A stretch of DNA of 64,000 nt from Eukaryota sp. TZLM1-RC. Its lineage: Eukaryota; Metamonada: BaSk clade. Below the pieces are notes generated by a model. The model did not search any database. It was not told where the DNA came from and worked only from the letters and a program-made list of their open reading frames with translations. The stretch spans positions 1,127,658 to 1,191,657 of the forward strand of contig JAUPSS010000011.1 in assembly GCA_040285825.1 (NCBI GenBank). Reading direction: 5' to 3'. This document shows positions 52,672 through 64,000 of the stretch, in pieces; the first letter of the stretch is position 1, and each line of letters starts with the position of its first letter. A program made the position numbers and the translations under genes.

Positions 52672-52809
52672 CTGGAAGAAATTAGTTTAAACAAATTACT
52701 CGAAATGTGCAACAACAATTTAACAACAATTAATGGAGTTAATTTCAGAGAGTTAGATTGTAAAAACAATCCATTTCATTTTATGAGGTTTATAATTTTC
52801 AACAATTAG
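52642..52809 (+). CDS. Small unknown ORF, second copy (55 aa)
   Basis: Same ATG-to-TAG frame as 37556-37723, kept although the surrounding copy has several homopolymer indels. Product and coding status uncertain. Confidence 0.33.
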   Translation: MEKLYIDFNKLEEISLNKLLEMCNNNLTTINGVNFRELDCKNNPFHFMRFIIFNN

Positions 52810-52955
52810 TTTTTGCATCATATGTAAAAGTGTGGTGAAAATTTCACACAATATGATTTTTTCCATACGTTTTGCGAAAAATCTAATTAATAAACCTCTA
52901 TAAAAAACTCTCTTTGTTTTTGATTCATTATTTATAAAAAAATCATTTTTAATAA

Positions 52956-53606
52956 TCACATTGTCTTTTATACCAAATTTTTACCAATTCAATAAAATCA
53001 TCTCTATCTATTTCTCCATTATAATTTTTTTATATAATCTACTACATAGTGTATATTCTCATCAATTAAATTAATATTTAGTTTGTCTTTTATATGATTA
53101 CCAATTTTAGTAAGAAATGAAATTGGTTTTGTATTTTCTTTCAACAAAGTTTCAAATCCAGTTGATGCAACTTTTCTCACCCAAGATTTACTATAAGTTT
53201 GTGGGGGTTCAATAGTAAGTTGTAAAATAGCTTCAGGAAAATATTTTGCTTTGAAATACAAAGATTCATATTTACAAATCCCACCATTATATTCATCGAG
53301 ATATCTTTCTTCCAAATCTTTATTGATGCTAACAAAAGAATTCTTTTCCTGGATCGGAAATCATCATGGTATTTATAAGTAAACAATTATAATAATAATC
53401 TCCAAAATCTATTTCGATTTGTTGTGGTTTGATATATTCTACAGGAATTTTTCTTAATATATAATATAAATCATCTCCTTCATATAATGATTTTTTTCAA
53501 TATTTTTGTGATAAATTCATCATCACAAATTGAAACATCAACCAATTTAAAATATTCTAAATCTTCGAGAACAATATCTTGTAGTTTTTTTAATTGGGTT
53601 TTCCAT
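52956..53606 (-). pseudogene. Unknown host gene, two shared frameshifts, second copy
   Basis: Duplicate of 37869-38518 with the same two frameshifts plus homopolymer differences (ATAATTTTTTTATA near 53025; TCTTTTATACC near 52968), which alter the last 20 codons. Confidence 0.47.
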
Positions 53607-53679
53607 TTTTAATAAAATCATTTTTATATCGTAAAATTTTCAATTTTTGTTTTATATCTAATTACATTCGTCTATTTTT

Positions 53680-54040
53680 CCATCCATCTCTAAATTTATA
53701 AAAAGTGTGCACAATTATTACTTCAATATTTTTAAACTTGAAATCTTTTAGGACTATATGATATTGTTTTTAATTTAGAGTAATGTAACTCAAATACTAT
53801 TCGAAATTGTTCCAAAAATTTAAAATTGGTAATCAAATCTAAAATATCATTTGTTTCATCTATTCTTAAAATTGGTTTGTTGGAAAAATATGAGCGATAA
53901 TAATCATCAAATTTTACAATTAATTTTTTAATCATATAATGTGTATTGTCTCTTATAAACCATTTAACCATAAACATTGGTGGTACCACAGATGGTGCAT
54001 GTCTCACAAATAATTCCCTAAAATGCTGATTACTGTTATC
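53680..54040 (-). pseudogene. Unknown host gene truncated by family I fragment, second copy
   Basis: Duplicate of 38574-38950 (FDDYYRSYFSNKP, ILDLITNFKFLEQF). One extra T in TCTTTTAGG near 53748 shifts the last codons. Confidence 0.47.
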
Positions 54041-54207
54041 TAACGCCGAAAAAGAAGATAAAAAAATATGAAGAACCTTTGGCACAATTAGGTAGAGTGG
54101 AACATGTGAAATATCAGTTTGTGCCGTTTGCAATTTCTCTTTTTGGCAATATTGGACCTTCAGGGTTGCACTTTTTGAAAATTTTAAAAAAGTATTACTG
54201 AATAGTT
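54041..54207 (+). pseudogene. Family I fragment, second copy
   Basis: As 38951-39117, ending at the same VLLN-GTTTGTTTGG junction. Homopolymer differences (CGAAAAAGAAG, CACTTTTTGAAAA) disturb the frame. Confidence 0.72.
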
Positions 54208-54442
54208 TGTTTGGAATTGTGTTAAATTCCAGGAACTTCACCAGTGAGATCGTGAAAGATTGTGAGAGATTGTAAAACTAATGAAACTTTTTGTAAAGTT
54301 TCATTAAAAATATACTTTAAAACTAATGAAAGGAATTACTGTCGTAACACAACTCAGACATTATGTAAACAATGAATTTTACATGTTTGACATTAAGAGA
54401 TATCCTTTTTGATCAGGTTTTCTACTAGCTTTTATTTCAAGA

Positions 54443-54886
54443 ATGTCTCGTTCTCCACAACTAGGACGTTTCTACTCAAACCATCAAGGTGACTTCAGGA
54501 CCAAAAAAACCCGTAAATTTGTGACATCAGAAATGCCAGGATTTCACCTAGAAGACAAAATCAAAATCAAACTGTATTCTAAAACTATGAGAGATGCACC
54601 AGAACGTCTGAACAAAATGATTTTATGTAAAGAAGATACAACAGATGCAGTTCACTTTAAATGTCGTCAACTGAGTGCCTTTCCATGGAAGGTAGAACAC
54701 CATAAAGCATCAGCAAGCAGAACTACAGAGGAAGTGGTCGAGCTATGGGAACCTAGCTATCAAGAAGTTAGGTTTGTTGAGGATCATGAAGAGGTGTTAA
54801 GTGTTGGAGAAAAAGGAAAGATCATTGAAGAATATGACTCTGAACTAGAAGAACAGTCTTTTGAAGAAGCAGCTGGTATTTCTTGA
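54443..54886 (+). CDS. Unknown small gene, copy 3 (intact, 147 aa)
   Basis: ATG to TGA, the only uninterrupted copy. MSRSPQLGRFYSNHQGDF..., basic first third (TKKTRKFVTSE, KIKIKLYSKTMR), a middle with single Cys residues and HHKASASRTTEEVVELWE, and an acidic end. No signal peptide, membrane segment or recognised domain. Predicted soluble, perhaps nucleic-acid or protein binding through the basic part; this is inference. The 12-bp hairpin lies about 165 bp upstream. All three copies sit between a family I stub and a family II RT copy. 54887-55160 shows no gene. Confidence 0.55.
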   Translation: MSRSPQLGRFYSNHQGDFRTKKTRKFVTSEMPGFHLEDKIKIKLYSKTMRDAPERLNKMILCKEDTTDAVHFKCRQLSAFPWKVEHHKASASRTTEEVVELWEPSYQEVRFVEDHEEVLSVGEKGKIIEEYDSELEEQSFEEAAGIS

Positions 54887-55163
54887 AAACCATTCTCATC
54901 AGTGATTTTGACTGTATTATGATGCTTAATAGAACAAATGACATGGAATTTTTAGTATAAAGGATCATGGATTGAGTCTATTTTTTGATGGTTACTGAAG
55001 CAATTATTTTATAAAAAGTAATTGAGGGAATGCTTTTCATTATCTTTTGATATATAATTTTTGAACACAAATGGTCTTTTTAAAAATCTTCATAGATATT
55101 GAGACTTTTTCTCTAGTAATCAAGAGAGAAACAATAATATAATAAAAAAATAAATAAATAATA

Positions 55164-56557
55164 GAAAAAAAGTTAAATCGATTCTGTCAGGTATTTTGGA
55201 AAAAATCGAAGAGCAACTTTTGGTTATTCAAGATTTAAAAATTGACAAACATTTAGCGTTTTCGGTCCTAAATGTGTGTTTTGGATCAAAAATTAATCAT
55301 CTTCTTCGTTCTTTATCTCCCACAATTTCTCATGATTTTGCACGTCAATTCAATTCTTTGAGAACAAATTTCTTAGGAAATTTAGTAGAAGTTTGTCCAT
55401 CTAAAATTCCTTATCATGCATTTTTTAGTCCTAAATTTGGTGAAGTTGGTTTTTCAAAAGCAGAGTATTTATGCAAAAGTGCTTTTATTGGTGGTATGAA
55501 AAATTTTTCTTTTTGAATGGAAACATCGTTTTGAACATATTCCTTTAAATGAATCACATCCTTTATTAATTTCTCTTGAAAAAATGGTGCAAGAACTACC
55601 TGTTGATGTTTGGAATAGGAGTTTTCCTTCAAGTTTGCCTGCTGTGCCTTCGAGATCTTTCACCAATCTTCATCTTGCTGTTGTGAAATTACAGAAGTCT
55701 GTTCTTATTGGTTTTGAAGACCTGGATTTTTCTAAACGACTTAGTGTGACTAAGATTAATAATCCCGTCTTTGCTGCCTTTTTATCAGACATTCAGAACT
55801 GTACTAGTTTAATATCTCAGCAACCAAGGCCATTTGGTCTTCACTTAACAAATGAAGCTTGGAAACAAAAACATGCGGTTGAGATTAGGGATGTATCCAA
55901 TTGGTCTTTTGGATAATTCTTATTGTATTTGTAACAAAAAACCTACAGCCAATTTCCGTCATATTGTGAGCTGTAGAAAATTTCTCCAATATAGGTCAGT
56001 TCTTCATAATGCCATTCGTGATGTGACATATGAAATGTTTAAGTGTTGCAATTTTAGTTGCAAAGTAGAACCTTTGTTGAAGCATTATAGTGATGATAAT
56101 CTATTTAATTCATGTCGAGGTGATTCAATTGCTCCTTTTGTAGAGTCCTCCCATGTTGTTGTTGATTTCACTACAGTTGATCCCTTTGCTTTGGTTTATC
56201 GTGATGAAGTTTTACTTAGTACTAATGGTCATTTAAACAAGGCTGAAAATCGTAAGAGAGATAAATATACTGATATATTAAATGATTTAAATAAGAACCT
56301 TTATTCAAAGTTTTCGTTTGTTCTTTTTGCCTTTTCGATTTTTGGCAACATTGGACAATCTGACTTGAATTTCATCAATGATTTTTGGTAATTTATGTCG
56401 TTCAAGTGGTAAGAATTTTGCAGAAAATTTATGGAAAAATCGTATCATTTTCGCTTTGTACAGAAGTGTTCCCAAGTACTTGAGTTTAATGATGTCCAAA
56501 CTTTATAAGGATTCATCAAGAGTTGGCGTGGAGAATTTAGTTTCTTATGTGTTTTAG
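55164..56557 (+). pseudogene. Family II retrotransposon RT-RLE, copy 6 (5'-truncated)
   Basis: Starts at KVKSILSGILEKIEEQ, after motif D, the same start as the scrap at 18598. Frames 55196-55516, 55584-55916 and 55852-56391 are separated by single extra A or T bases (TTTTTCTTTTTG near 55503; CAAAAACATG near 55866), then near 56384. It contains SPKFGEVGF, knuckle CICNKKPTANFRHIVSC, RGDSIAPF, VVVDFTT and the terminal block. No catalytic RT residues. Confidence 0.8.
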
Positions 56558-57139
56558 TTTTTTTATTTGATTCTTCGTAGAAAATGATAAAATAATAATA
56601 ATAGAAAAAGACAGAAAATAAAAATTTCTTTTTACAAAAAAATAGGAAAGGACAAATTTTTAATGAATGTATATAATCAAATAAATTCGAGATAACCACA
56701 ACACAAGTTAATGGTTCTGGAGATGATTAATCGTATCTTCATCACAATAAACTATTTCATTAACCAAATAATCAAATACATACACATATAAAAATGGCTT
56801 TGGAAAATCAAATAAAAGCAAAATAAATTAAGGGTAATAGATTCATAGTTCACACATTTTTAGAGAATGCAAATATGATGGATTTTGTACAATTCATTGT
56901 ATCACATGATTAATTTAGAGGTAACTGAACGGTTTTACAAGCTCAGTACTTCAGAGATGAGCTCAGAGTTGATTTCAAATCATCTCTATGATTCAAGAAA
57001 TATTGTTTGGTTATTGTGATTGATAAACTTATTTTACAATTTTTGCATCGTATTATTGTCTTTGTACATATTATCCTCAAATTATAAAAATTAAATAAAA
57101 AAATAATATGAAAATTAATAAATGATATAAAAGCTAATT
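56558..57139. repeat. AT-rich spacer, third copy
   Basis: Near-identical to 11530-12114. No gene seen. Confidence 0.75.
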
Positions 57140-57886
57140 ATAATCCTCATCCTTCAAATGCTGTTACAGTTGACACTAAAATTTCTGCCGATACTATTTA
57201 CCAAGGATCATGATGTAGATATATTAGTTGTTTCACTTTCAACCAAAGTTTTCCAGATTTATCAAAGGTCACCCACTCGATTGTTGGCACAATGACTTTC
57301 AACTACTTGTGACTCTTGACACCAAGGAGTTGAAACCTATTTCAAGATACCTTGAAACTTTATTGAAAATTTTACAGTTCTCAACTGTGTGTGTTTGTTA
57401 TGAACAAATCACTCGTTACTGAGTACCGCTCCCTACAATCAAACCAACAGTTCTTCACAGTTTCTCTTGTTGATAACAACATCTACCTTTGGAGAGTTGT
57501 GATCAAGACCTGTTGCTTTGATTCGAGTTCACCACTGTATCAACATCTGTCATCAACTGGTACTCAAGGTGTGCTTCTAGAGCTTAAGTTTATTCAGTCC
57601 TACACATCAGTCACTCGATCCCCGCCCTGGTGTCGTATCATTTCTCCAAAGCTATCTGGTGGAGGCATTTACCAAGGATCTGTTTGGTGGGAATGATTTT
57701 ATGACACAAACAGAACAGTGGAATACAACATGGAAAAACTTACTGGTTGAGTTTGCTCATGTGTTGAGTGTTGAGTGGAGAGCAACTTTCAATGGTATGG
57801 CAGAATGGTCAGTGCAAGAAGCCAAGAAAGGAGAACAGTTCATACTTGGTGCTCACACAGACTGGAAACAAACAGCCTTTGTGTAG
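57140..57886 (+). pseudogene. UBE2Q-like E2 relic, copy 4
   Basis: As copies 1 and 2: frames 57228-57422 and 57391-57696. The active-site codon is TGG Trp (GSVWWE), then TGA as in copy 2. An extra A in GGAAAAACTT near 57735 adds a frameshift, after which LLVEFAHVLSVEW and WSVQEAKKGEQ continue to TAG at 57884. Confidence 0.7.
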
Positions 57887-58069
57887 TGTTAATACAGGAA
57901 GTTGGGATAAGGTTTTTGTTTCATCAAATATGTTATTGACTAATAATGCGAGTAGTGAGTCTGCCATTGATGAAATGTCACAAACTTACTCAATTTGTGA
58001 AAAGTAACTTTGAAGGCTTGTCGAATCAACTTATGCTCTAAGATTCTTTATGTGCAATTTTACATTACA

Positions 58070-59355
58070 CGTCTACAACCTGGTGGTTGAGGTGTATTTA
58101 AAATTTCGTCAATAGTAAAATCAATCGATTATTTTTGGAGCTGCAAGGTAGCGTTGGTGACAACTAGAAAGTTGTTTAGATAGATTTGCCAACTTGTTTT
58201 TCTTAATGTGGATGAACCAAATTTGAAGAGAAATCTTGCTAGATTACACAATTTTCAAAACACAGTTTGCTACACAGTTTGAAATACAGTGTGAGTCATT
58301 AAATGATGACTTGACAACAATAAAAGAAATATCGTGTAATTGGTCAACACAGTGGTGATCACATGTCCTGGTTGAATCAAATTGTTTAGGCATATTGGTA
58401 TTTCATTGTTTTCAATAGCCTTGTATGAATTGTTGCTTTTCGTTTCACATAGTAATATAGAATAACTGATATCTTAATACCGTGTTAATAGGGCTTTCTG
58501 ATGAAAAGTATATTGAGTATTTAATCAACAACAACTTTGTTTTGCAAACTTTTTGATTGATCTTGAAGACAGTTGCTCAAGTTGCCTAATCTCCCAAATT
58601 CCCAACATTTATGGCATTCTTCTTAATGATCACCAATGGACCACTGCAATGAGAATGAGATGTTTTCTATGGCCTTGTTCATTACCAAATGATTTAATTT
58701 GTCGCTGCAAGAGTGTTGTTACGCTTTCCCATATTTTAAACTGTAGGTATTTTATAACTTATCGCTCAATTGTTCATGACTCAGTTCGTGATCAATTATA
58801 TGCCATGTGCAAAAGTTTCAATATAGAGGCATTTATTGAGCCACTAGTACGTAAGCTGTCTTCAGATCAAACTGATGATCCCTTGGGTAAAAGGAGGGCA
58901 GATTGAGTAGCTCCAGGGATCGATGGTGTTCTCAATGTTGTAGATGTTGTCTCAGTTGATGTTTGCAAAAATTCTGCTGCTCGTTTAGTGTATTCCGCCC
59001 ATTCGCCGCTGTCTAACGCCGAAAAAGAAGATAAAAAAATATGAAGAACCTTTGGCACAATTAGGTAGAGTGGAACATGTGAAATATCAGTTTGTGCCGT
59101 TTGCAATTTCTCATTTTTGGCAATATTGGACCTTTCAGGGTTGCACTTTTTGAAAATTTTAAAAAAGTGTTACTGAATAGGTCTGGTAAAACAATGAACT
59201 CCACTTTCTGGTTAAATAGAATTGTTTTTTTGCTTTTTCAAGTCTATTCCAACAATGATGTCAAAGGCACTTTTAGCTATTGGTGTAGAATATGAACGTC
59301 ATGCTGTGAGTAGGTTCAGTAATAGTGACGCTTGTTTGGAGGATCTTGAATTCAA
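58070..59355 (+). pseudogene. Family I RLE retrotransposon 3' part (copy 7)
   Basis: RT end with the same 25-base insert as copy 5. 58553-58906 has the knuckle to KRRAD, ending TGA (TTGAGTAG; other copies TTA or TAA). The C-terminal half is broken by several single-base additions in T runs (58.98-59.25 kb), and the natural TAG is AAG (GAATTCAAG), letting the frame run on to 59509. Also has a 17-bp extra TTTGCTACACAGTTTGAA near 58266. Confidence 0.75.
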
Positions 59356-59564
59356 GATGGGTTTTTTTATCTCAATATATATTCCAGTTTTAAAAAAATC
59401 AACAACAAATTATCAAAAAGCATTCCTGGCAATTGTTTGGATCAATCCAGACAATCTAAATGACTTCACATTCCAAATATTGAATGAATTGACTTTGTGT
59501 AGTTCGTGAAGAGGGTGATGGGTAAATATCCTTTTCATGTATGAAAAAAATTTACTGTTTGAGT

Positions 59565-60535
59565 GACAACTTCGTTTTGATCATATTCCTTTGAATGAAT
59601 CACATCCTTCATTAATTTTTCCTGAATACATAGTGCAGGAACTACCTGTTGATGTGTGGAATAGGAGTATTCCTTCATGTTTGCCTTCTGTACCTTCGAG
59701 ATCTTTTACCAATGTTCATCTTGCTGTTGTGAAAATACAGAAGTCTGTTCTAATGGGTTTTGAAGACCTAGATTTTTTGAACGACTTAGTATGACTATGA
59801 TTAATAATCCGTCTTTGCTGCCTTTTTATCAGACATTCAGAACTGTACTAGTTTAATATCTCAGCAACCAAGGCCATTTGGTCTTCGCTTAACAAATGAA
59901 GCATGGAAACAAAACATGCGGTTGAGATTAGGGATGTATCCAAGTGGTCTTTTGGATAATTCTTATTGCATTTGTAACAAAAACCTACTGCCAATTTCCG
60001 TCATATTGTGAGCTGTAGAAAATTTCTCCAATATAGGTCAGGTCATTTCTTCATAATGCAGTTTGTGATGTGGCATATGAGATGTTTAAGTGTTACAATT
60101 TTAGGTGCAAAGTAGAACCGTTGTTGAAGCATTATAGCGATAATAATCTATTTAATTCATGTCGGGGTGATTCAATTGCTCCTTTTCTGGAGTCCTCCCA
60201 AGTTGTTGTTGATTTCACTACAGTTGAAACCTTCGCTTTTATTTATCGTGATGATGTTTTTACCTAGTGCTAATGGTCATTTAAAACAAGGCTGAAGATC
60301 GTAAAAAGGATAAATATACTGAGATATTAAATGATTTAAATAAGAATCATTACTCAAAGTTTTTCGTTTGTTCCATTTGCCTTTTCTATTTTTGTCAACA
60401 TTGGACAGTTCGCCTTGCATTTTATCAATGATTTTGGAAATTTGTGTCGTTCAAGTGGTAACAATTTTTCGCTGTGTACAGAAGCGCTCCCAAATAATTT
60501 TGTTTCATTTTGTGCTTTAGTTTGATTTGATTCTG
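59565..60535 (+). pseudogene. Family II RLE tail, deletion derivative (last copy)
   Basis: 59591-59794 ends at the NDLV frameshift seen at 25575. Knuckle codons at 59960-60020 have lost an A (AACAAAAACC). 60070-60267 gives SCRGDSIAPF and VVVDFTT, then added T and A bases break it. The terminal block is deleted as in the other derivatives. Confidence 0.73.
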
Positions 60536-60559
60536 GGTAGAAAATCAATATTGTTGTTA

Positions 60560-63500
60560 AAAAAATACAGCAATTTCTCACAAAAGGAAATTTTTTGCGA
60601 ATAACATGCAAAAATCAAGATCCACAAATACCGAAAATGCCCAATCTTCAGAATCACCCTCACTGATCAAGCACCATGCAGTCAGACCCGGAAATGGGAA
60701 AAGGAAATGCTGGCTCCTACTTTGGGGTTCCCACTTTGATTTAGTGAGAAAGATTGGTAAAACTGTTCAACAGCGCTATTATGAAATTGGTCTTTCATTA
60801 GACATTTCTAAATGTTTATTGATTGGTAGAGACTCCATGATTGGGTGAGTTGCATGTAGTTTTTTTATGTACCAGAAGTGACCAATTTGTGATCAAACTG
60901 TTTGTGAGATTGTGAGTGAGTAATGTTAGCTATGTGTTGCTTAGTTGTTCCAAACTTATGATTACATTTTTCAATTGATTTTGTATATATTTAAATTAAT
61001 TGAGTTCATTAATTTTTATAAACATTAAATGGTTAATAAATCCAAAAAAATCCAAAAGTTTGCAATTGAATGTTGAAACTCAATAAAACGTTTTTGTAAG
61101 CGTAAGAGTATCGTTTTTGATACGCGTTACTCTTATTTAAAATTAAGATGAAAATATTTGAGCACTTCAAAAACTACCAACATATCGATCATTTCTGTTT
61201 TTTTGGAAGTATATAATTCAAAGCACTGTGGCATTTAAAGTTATTCTTCAAAATAATACAACTAATTTCTGCCGTTACCTCATTCCATCCAAATTGGTAA
61301 AAAAGGTATCTCTGTTCTAGTGTTAAAAATCTATGGACACTCAAAAAGCGGGGGCAACACTTTGGTTAATTAAATTTAAGTCTTTTAAATTGAATATTTC
61401 GAAATTTGATCAGAAACAGCTTCTATTCGCCTTTTTTATTTATCGCGATGATGTTTTACTTAGTACTAATGGTCATTTTAAACAAGGCTGAAGATCGTAA
61501 AAATGGATAAATATACTGAGATATTAAGTGATTTAAATAAGAATCATTACTCAAAGTTTTCGTTTGTTTCATTTGCCGTTTCAATTTTGTCAACATTGGA
61601 CAGTTGGCCTTGCATTTTTATCAATGATTTTCGTAATTTGTGTCGTTCAAGTGGTAACAATTTTCGCTGTGTACAGAAGCGCTCCCAAATAATTTTGTTT
61701 CATTTGTGCTTTAGTTTGATTTGATTCTGGTAGAAAATCAATATTGTTGTTAAAAATACAGCAATTTCTCACAAAAGGAAATTTTTGCGAATAATATGCA
61801 AAATCAAGATCCACAAATACCGAAAATGCCCAATCTTCAGAATCACCCTCACTGATCAAGCACCATGCAGTCGGACCCGGAAAGTGGGAAAGGAAATGCT
61901 GGCTCCCTACTTTGGGGTTCCCACTTTGATTTAGTGAGAAAGATTGGTAAAACTGTTCAACAGCGCTATTATGAAATTGGTCTTTCATTAAACATTTCTA
62001 AATGTTTACTGATTGGTAGAGACCCCATGATTGGGTGAGTTGCATGTAGTTTTTTATGTACCAGATGTGACCAATTTGTGATCAAACTGTTTGTGAGATT
62101 GTGAGTGAGTAATGTTAGCTATGTGTTGCTTAGTCGTTCCAAACTTATGATTACATTTTCAATTGATTTTGTATATATTTAAATTAACTGAGTTCATTAA
62201 TTTTTTATAAACATTAAATGGTTAATAAATGCAAAATCCAAAAGTTTGCAATTGAATGTTGAAAACTCAATAAAACGTTTTTGTAAGCGTAAGAGTATCG
62301 TTTTTTTGATACGCGTTACTCTTTATTTAAAAATTAAGAAGAAAATATTTGAGAACTAAAAAAACTACCAACATATCGATCTTTTCTGTTTTTTGGAAGT
62401 ATATAATTCAAAAGCACTGTGGTATTTAATGTTATTTTCAAAATAATACAACTAATTTCTGCCGTTACCTCATTCCATCCAAATTGGTAAAAAGGCATCT
62501 CTGTTCTAGTGTTAAAAAAATCTATGGACACTCAAAAGCGGGGCAACACTTTGGTTAATTAAATTTAAGTCTTTTAAATTGAATATTTCGAAATTTGATC
62601 AGAAACAGCTTCTATTCGCCTTTTTTTTATTTATCGCGATGATGTTTTACTTAGTACTAATGGTCATTTTAAAACAAGGCTGAAGATCGTAAAATGGATA
62701 AATATACTGAGATATTAAGTGATTTAAATAAGAATCATTACTCAAAGTTTTTCGTTTGTTCTCATTTGCCTTTTCTGATTTTTGTCAACATTGGACAGTT
62801 CGCCTTGCATTTTACTCAATGATTTTCGTAATTTGTGTCGTTCAAGTGGTGAGAAGTTTGCAGGAATTTATGGAAGATTCGCATCATTTTTCGCTTTGTA
62901 CAGAAGCTCCCAAATAATTTTGTTTCATTTGTGCTTTAGTTTGATTTTGATTCTGGGTAGAAAAATCAATATTGTTGTTAAAAATACAGCAACAATTTCT
63001 CACAAAAGGAAATTTTTTTGCGAATAACATGCAAAATCAAGATCCACAAATACCGAAAAATGCCCAATCTTCAGAATCACCCTCACTGATCAAGCACCAT
63101 GCAGTCAGACCCGGAAAGTGGGAAAGGAAATGCTGGCTCCCACTTTGGGGTTCCCACTTTGATTTAGTGAGAAAGATTGGTAAAACTGTTCAACAGCGCT
63201 ATTATGAAATTGGTCTTTCATTAAACATTTCTAAATGTTTACTGATTGGTAGAGACTCCATGATTGGGTGAGTTGCATGTAGTTTTTTTATGTACCAGAT
63301 GTGACCAATTTGTGATCAAACTGTTTGTGAGATTGTGAGTGAGTAATGTTAGCTATGTGTTGCTTAGTCGTTCCAAACTTATGATTACATTTTCAATTGA
63401 TTTTTGTATATATTTAAATTAATTGAGTTCATTAATTTTTATAAACATTAAATGGTTAATAAATCCAAAATCCAAAAAGTTTGCAATTGAATGTTGAAAA

Positions 63501-64000
63501 CTCAATAAAACGTTTTTTTGTAAGCGTAAGAGTATCGTTTTTGATACGCGTTACTCTTATTTAAAATTAAGATGAAAATATTTGAGCACTAAAAACTACC
63601 AACATATCGATCTTTTCTGTTTTTTTGGAAGTATATAATTCAAAGCACTGTGGCATTTAAATTTATTCTTCAAAAATAATACAACTAATTTCTACCGTTA
63701 CCCCATTCCATCCAAATTGGTAAAAAGGTATCTCTGTTCTGGTGTTAAAAAAATCTATGGACACTCAAAAAGCGGGGCAACACTTTGGTTAATTAAATTT
63801 AAGTCTTTTAAATTGAATATTTCGAAATTTTGATCAGAAACAGCTTCTATTCGCTTTTTTATTTATCGCGATGATGTTTTTACTTAGTACTAATGGTCTT
63901 TTTAAACAAGGCTGAAGATCGTAAAATGGATAAATAACTGGGATATTAAATGATTTAAATAAGAATCTTTACTCAAAGTTTTCGTTTGTTCCTTTGCCTT
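60560..64000 (+). repeat. 1.2-kb composite tandem array, second site (continues past end)
   Basis: Unit starts (ATGCAGTC) at 60676, 61865 and 63099, periods 1189 and 1234, the third unit cut by the window end. Same contents as the 27-31 kb array: hairpin, GLSLNISKCLLIGR scrap, unknown coding-like stretch, family II tail. Many run-length differences (TTTATGTACC with 5 to 7 T) make every frame short. The junction GTTAAAAATACAGCAATTTC is uninterrupted, the empty form of the site that carries family III elsewhere. Confidence 0.85.

Overview
The window is AT-rich nuclear DNA of a unicellular eukaryote, from an unusually repetitive and rearranged region. Evidence for a protist: large intronless genes coding for a seven-bladed RCC1-type propeller fused to RI-type leucine-rich repeats, non-LTR retrotransposons of the RLE (restriction-like endonuclease) class, a UBE2Q-like ubiquitin-conjugating domain, a saposin-like minigene, and no bacterial gene order or ribosome-binding sites. 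TAA, TAG and TGA all end intact frames, so the standard code is the simplest reading and a ciliate-type code is unlikely. An amoebozoan, heterolobosean or anaeramoeba-like source would fit, but the sequence does not settle it.

Layout. 1-4260: 3' ends of three related retrotransposon families (called I, II and III here), then a recurring hairpin-bearing segment. 4265-7450 (-): RCC1-LRR gene A. 7776-9110: inverted family III remnant and saposin-like minigene. 9188-10920: two broken host genes, head to head. 10921-17634: two rounds of [family II tail - AT-rich spacer - UBE2Q-like relic - family I]. 17868-18312: a small gene of unknown function. 18598-26300: four head-to-tail family II reverse-transcriptase copies, then family III to 27125. 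27283-30931: a 1.2-kb tandem array. 31182-34442 (-): RCC1-LRR gene B. 34789-39117: inverted III remnant, saposin-like minigene and several broken unknown genes. 39357-47110: the small unknown gene, RT copy 5, UBE2Q-like relic, families I, II, III and hairpin segments. 47112-51026 (-): RCC1-LRR gene C, the longest. 51175-60535: near-copy of the material after gene B. 60560-64000: a second 1.2-kb array running off the end.

The window is thus a set of segmental duplications, each centred on one RCC1-LRR gene (B and C 3' ends lie 15.93 kb apart) with the same retroelement debris around it. Only the three RCC1-LRR genes and perhaps two small genes look functional. The RCC1-LRR genes differ in number of 84-bp LRR units (9, 10 and 17), in the variable positions of these units, and in the propeller, which in gene C is replaced by a divergent cassette between near-identical flanks. 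This looks like a repeat-rich nursery in which a putative recognition or scaffold protein family is diversified by unequal crossing-over and gene conversion. That role is inference. Many frameshifts sit in A or T homopolymers, especially at 22.4-24.4, 52.5-55 and 58-64 kb, and may be long-read consensus errors rather than biology.
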